A stretch of 62,555 bases of DNA, from positions 1 to 62,555 of the forward strand of contig JAJQGT010000028.1 of the NCBI GenBank assembly GCA_021201135.1, read 5' to 3'. Every line of letters begins with the position of its first letter. Within the stretch, counting starts at the first letter, position 1. This DNA comes from Oscillospiraceae bacterium. Lineage in GTDB: Bacteria > Bacillota > Clostridia > Oscillospirales > Ruminococcaceae. Below are positions 60,638 through 62,555 of the stretch, piece after piece. A program made the translations under genes and the position numbers. A model generated the notes under the pieces. It made no database searches. It saw nothing but the letters and a program-made list of their open reading frames with translations, and was not told where the DNA came from.

Positions 60638-60653
60638 GTGCCCGGGCTTTCTT
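60621..60653 (+). terminator. Terminator
   Basis: AAAGCCCGG / CCGGGCTTT stem overlapping the stop codon of the RHH gene; T-run TTTCTT. Confidence 0.7.
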
Positions 60654-60659
60654 CAAGGG

Positions 60660-60932
60660 TTATGCGCTTGTCTTCATGACAAGCCTCCGTTTCCTCCTGC
60701 GGTCCTCTTTGTACTGTGCGATATGATTCGGGGTAGGCTCCCGGACAATCAGATCGGACAGTTCACAGCCCAGGGCATCACATATGATGTCAAGCTGTTC
60801 CAGGCTTACACGGTCAGCCATCTCATGATAGAGTTCGTTGATTGTGGAGGGGCGGATGCCGGTCAGGTTGGCAAGGTGTTTCTGTGTCCACCGTCGTTCG
60901 CCAAGTCGGGTGGAGAGCAAAATTCTAATCAT
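60660..60932 (-). CDS. XRE-family regulator
   Basis: 90 residues from the second ATG (AAGGAG at 8-nt spacing). RLGERRWTQKHLANLTGIRPSTINELYHEMADRVSLEQLDIICDALGCELSDLI (key: TQKHLANLTGI, STINELYH) is a compact Cro/CI helix-turn-helix domain, then a basic tail. Convergent with the RHH gene. Confidence 0.78.
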   Translation of the reverse strand: MIRILLSTRLGERRWTQKHLANLTGIRPSTINELYHEMADRVSLEQLDIICDALGCELSDLIVREPTPNHIAQYKEDRRRKRRLVMKTSA

Positions 60933-61021
60933 GGCCATAACTCCTTTGCGAAGATGATAGCATGATTGTAAAATTTCTGTATGGTTTTGTTATAATATAT
61001 CGTTTTGCGTTATAAAATAAC

Positions 61022-61046
61022 AAAAAGGGCTGGTCAGCCCTTAAAA
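61022..61046 (-). terminator. Leftward terminator at the phage right end
   Basis: AAGGGCTG / CAGCCCTT; on the minus strand it is followed by TTTTTG. It insulates the prophage from transcription entering from the host side. Confidence 0.6.
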
Positions 61047-61132
61047 GTTTCCTTTTTACATCTTCTGAATTACACCCATGATGTACAAATGGTGTACATA
61101 ACCGAAGAATCCTTATGACAGCAGGATTTATA

Positions 61133-61182
61133 TTTGAATGGCATTCAAGAGGTCAGCGGTTCGATCCCGCTTATCTCCACCA
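61133..61182 (+). tRNA. 3' fragment of tRNA-Ala(GGC): prophage attachment site (attR side)
   Basis: Anticodon loop with TGGCAT (anticodon GGC at 61140-61142), stem end TCAAG, variable loop AGGTC, T-arm AGCGG-TTCGATC-CCGCT, acceptor strand TATCTCC, discriminator A and CCA (61180-61182). The D-arm and 5' acceptor half are absent; phage-like sequence lies to the left. It ends with a normal tRNA terminator, so the right side is host. This is what a tRNA-integrating prophage leaves at the end away from the intact tRNA. Confidence 0.8.
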
Positions 61183-61204
61183 AATTTTAGGCTATGATGT
61201 ATAT

Positions 61205-61233
61205 AAACCGTCTTCTTCGGAGGGCGGTTTTTG
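61205..61233 (+). terminator. Host terminator after the tRNA fragment
   Basis: AAACCGTC / GGGCGGTTT with loop TTCTTCGGA and a T-run. 61234-61370 shows no gene. Confidence 0.7.
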
Positions 61234-61370
61234 TTGTATCTGCATAAAAATTAGTCCGTTTTTCCGGGGGTGCCATTCAAGCGTCTGCAAGTCGTTTTTA
61301 TGCGGTCAGTTGCCCGTATGAGCGATTTTCTCGCTTCACCCCAAGCAAGCCATACCCCCAACGCCAGAAA

Positions 61371-62228
61371 TCAAGCAATTTCTTTCTTCGATTCGCTCAG
61401 CACTTCAAAGAATTCCCTGAAATCCTGTCGGAAGGTCAGTTCGATGTGATAACCTCGGCCTACATCCACCCGCTCGATCATCTGGCTTACGATCATTTTC
61501 TTCGCCTCCAGGGAGGCGGCATTGTACATTTCTGCCATGGATACGATCTTGCTGTACTGCTGCTCCAGCTGCCTCCGGGTCTCCTGGGACTGTTCAAGGG
61601 CTTGTTGGAGAGACTGCCAGCGCTGACGAAGCTGGTTGTTTCTGGCTTTCTCCTGCTCGACCAGTTCAGAGAGTATCTCCGGCGTAAAAGAGCTTTCGCC
61701 CCGGATAAACTTCACGATCTCGGCTTTCAGGGTGGCGAGGTCTTTTCGCTTTCGCCGTCTGCCTGCCAAAACAGGATATAGTTCATCAGCTTGTCAACAT
61801 GATGATTAAGCCTCCGCTCACCTTCCTGGGTGCTCCAGACCTCGATGCCGTTATTGATAAACCACTCCACCACAAAGGTCGTTTCATCTGCGATGCGACC
61901 GAGTCTGTCAAACATAAATACCAGGAGAATGTCAAACTCGCCGCGGGTGGCTGCTTCCTTGATGAGCTGAAGCTTATCTCTATTTGCGGCCCGCACCTTG
62001 TGTCCGGAGACACCTTCTTCCTGTTCTTCCATGACGATTGTCCAGCCCTTTTCGGCGGCAAACTTCCGGCATTCCTTTTCCTGTGTCTGGAAGCAGTGGC
62101 TTCCAGGAAGATAGGAGGATGGAGCGGATCTGCTCCATCCCGGTTCGCGGCGGTTTATCACTGAATTTAATGTGAACAGTGGTTCCGTTGATGGTTTGGT
62201 CTAAGGGAATGCGGTTATTTTGATCCAT
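61371..62228 (-). pseudogene. Degenerate Tn4451-type module: truncated TnpW plus large serine recombinase remnant
   Basis: From ATG 62228 the frame gives DQNNRIPLDQTINGTTVHIK, then FSDKPPRTGMEQI: the transposon TnpW-like opening. It runs into another frame holding part of a serine recombinase catalytic domain (GWTIVMEEQEEGVSGHKV, FDILLVFMFDRLGRIADETTF, WSTQEGE, FWQADGESEK). It then jumps frame again to the C-terminal coiled coil (LVEQEKARNNQLRQRWQSLQ, MIVSQMIERVDVGRGYHIELTF). The start of the catalytic domain with its Ser, the central recombinase domain and the zinc ribbon are missing. Inactive remnant in host DNA, not the phage integrase. Confidence 0.75.
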
Positions 62229-62325
62229 AGGCACTTCTCCTTTCATTAAAGTTCTATGTCCTGCCCACGGCGACGGACAGGCTGTGTGTGTTCTTTGGTT
62301 TCCTTTGGTCTGGTCATAATGGCAT

Positions 62326-62555
62326 TCAAAAAGCCCGCACTCTCTCTGGTGCGAGCTTGATAGCATCTAAATATGGCTGAACCTGGTCGAGTAGTTTTTC
62401 ATACCGCCGTTTCCAGATACCGGCGTCCTTCTGGGCACGAGCAACCTTTTCCTCCAGATCTGAAACCCTACGATCAGCGGTCACGCCCTTTTTGGCAAGC
62501 TCCTTGAGTTCCCTGGCCTCATCGGGGGCTAGAGCAATGTTGCCGGTAATCGTTT
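62326..62555 (-). CDS. C-terminus of a MobV/Pre-type relaxase (partial)
   Basis: At least 75 residues, cut by the window edge. ALAPDEARELKELAKKGVTADRRVSDLEEKVARAQKD is the coiled-coil tail common to plasmid recombination/mobilisation proteins beside Tn4451-type recombinases. Together with the TnpW/recombinase remnant it marks an old mobilisable element. Confidence 0.6.
   Translation of the reverse strand, partial: TITGNIALAPDEARELKELAKKGVTADRRVSDLEEKVARAQKDAGIWKRRYEKLLDQVQPYLDAIKLAPERVRAF

Noticed and set aside
61115-61321. Rightward ORF over the attachment site
   Set aside because: It reads through the tRNA fragment and terminator; no ribosome site.

Overview
The window is most of a temperate siphovirus-type prophage in a Gram-positive, Clostridia-like host (Firmicutes), plus a short piece of host DNA at the right. 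The host guess rests on strong AGGAGG ribosome sites before nearly every gene, many 1-4 bp ATGA start/stop overlaps, SPP1-like portal and head genes, Gp15- and Gp20-type tail and scaffold proteins, an NlpC/P60 endolysin and a Tn4451-like remnant next door. Assignment below class level is not possible from sequence reading alone. No tyrosine integrase is present, so the left end of the prophage (integrase and intact tRNA) is probably outside the window.

Layout. 0.2-3.7 kb: lysogeny switch. This holds a membrane-anchored DUF4041/GIY-YIG protein resembling the SNIPE anti-phage nuclease, a CI-like repressor, divergent promoters with four CGCA-N3-TGCG operators, and a Cro-like protein. 3.7-23.2 kb: a rightward early operon of many small genes. 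It includes a Sak4-like annealing ATPase, a RecB/Cas4-like exonuclease, an HNH protein, a GxGEWR-family protein, SSB, a replication initiator, a helicase loader, a RuvC-like resolvase, a ParB-like protein, a DNA methyltransferase homologue, a serine recombinase, an ASCH protein and a late-type sigma/ArpU-like regulator. Inside this operon, 8.53-9.60 kb is a striking non-coding array of degenerate GGYNN pentamers. 23.6-26.9 kb: a multi-pass membrane protein and an IbrA/IbrB-like (PP-loop plus ParB-fold) module. 27-44.5 kb: terminase, portal, capsid, connector, tail tube, tape measure and baseplate genes. 44.5-52.4 kb: a complete diversity-generating retroelement (DGR), with a 1910-residue tail-tip protein (VR at its 3' end), a homing-type hairpin, Avd, TR and reverse transcriptase. 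52.4-55.9 kb: a further tail-type protein, holin candidates and endolysin. 56-61 kb: cargo including small membrane peptides, an Abi_2/HEPN abortive-infection protein and a leftward set of unknown genes. 61.13-61.18 kb: a 3' tRNA-Ala(GGC) fragment that marks the right attachment site. Beyond it lie a truncated Tn4451-type recombinase and a relaxase C-terminus.

How it works together. CI and Cro compete for shared operators. The early operon replicates, recombines and perhaps masks phage DNA. The regulator at 22.8 kb probably turns on packaging and virion genes. The DGR rewrites the last residues of the receptor-binding fibre by adenine-directed mutagenesis: every VR/TR difference seen is at a template adenine, apart from one whole-codon length difference. 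The SNIPE-like and Abi proteins would protect the lysogen from other phages. Two structural or early genes (about 4886 and about 42394) are frameshifted, so the prophage may be partly decayed unless these are sequencing errors.
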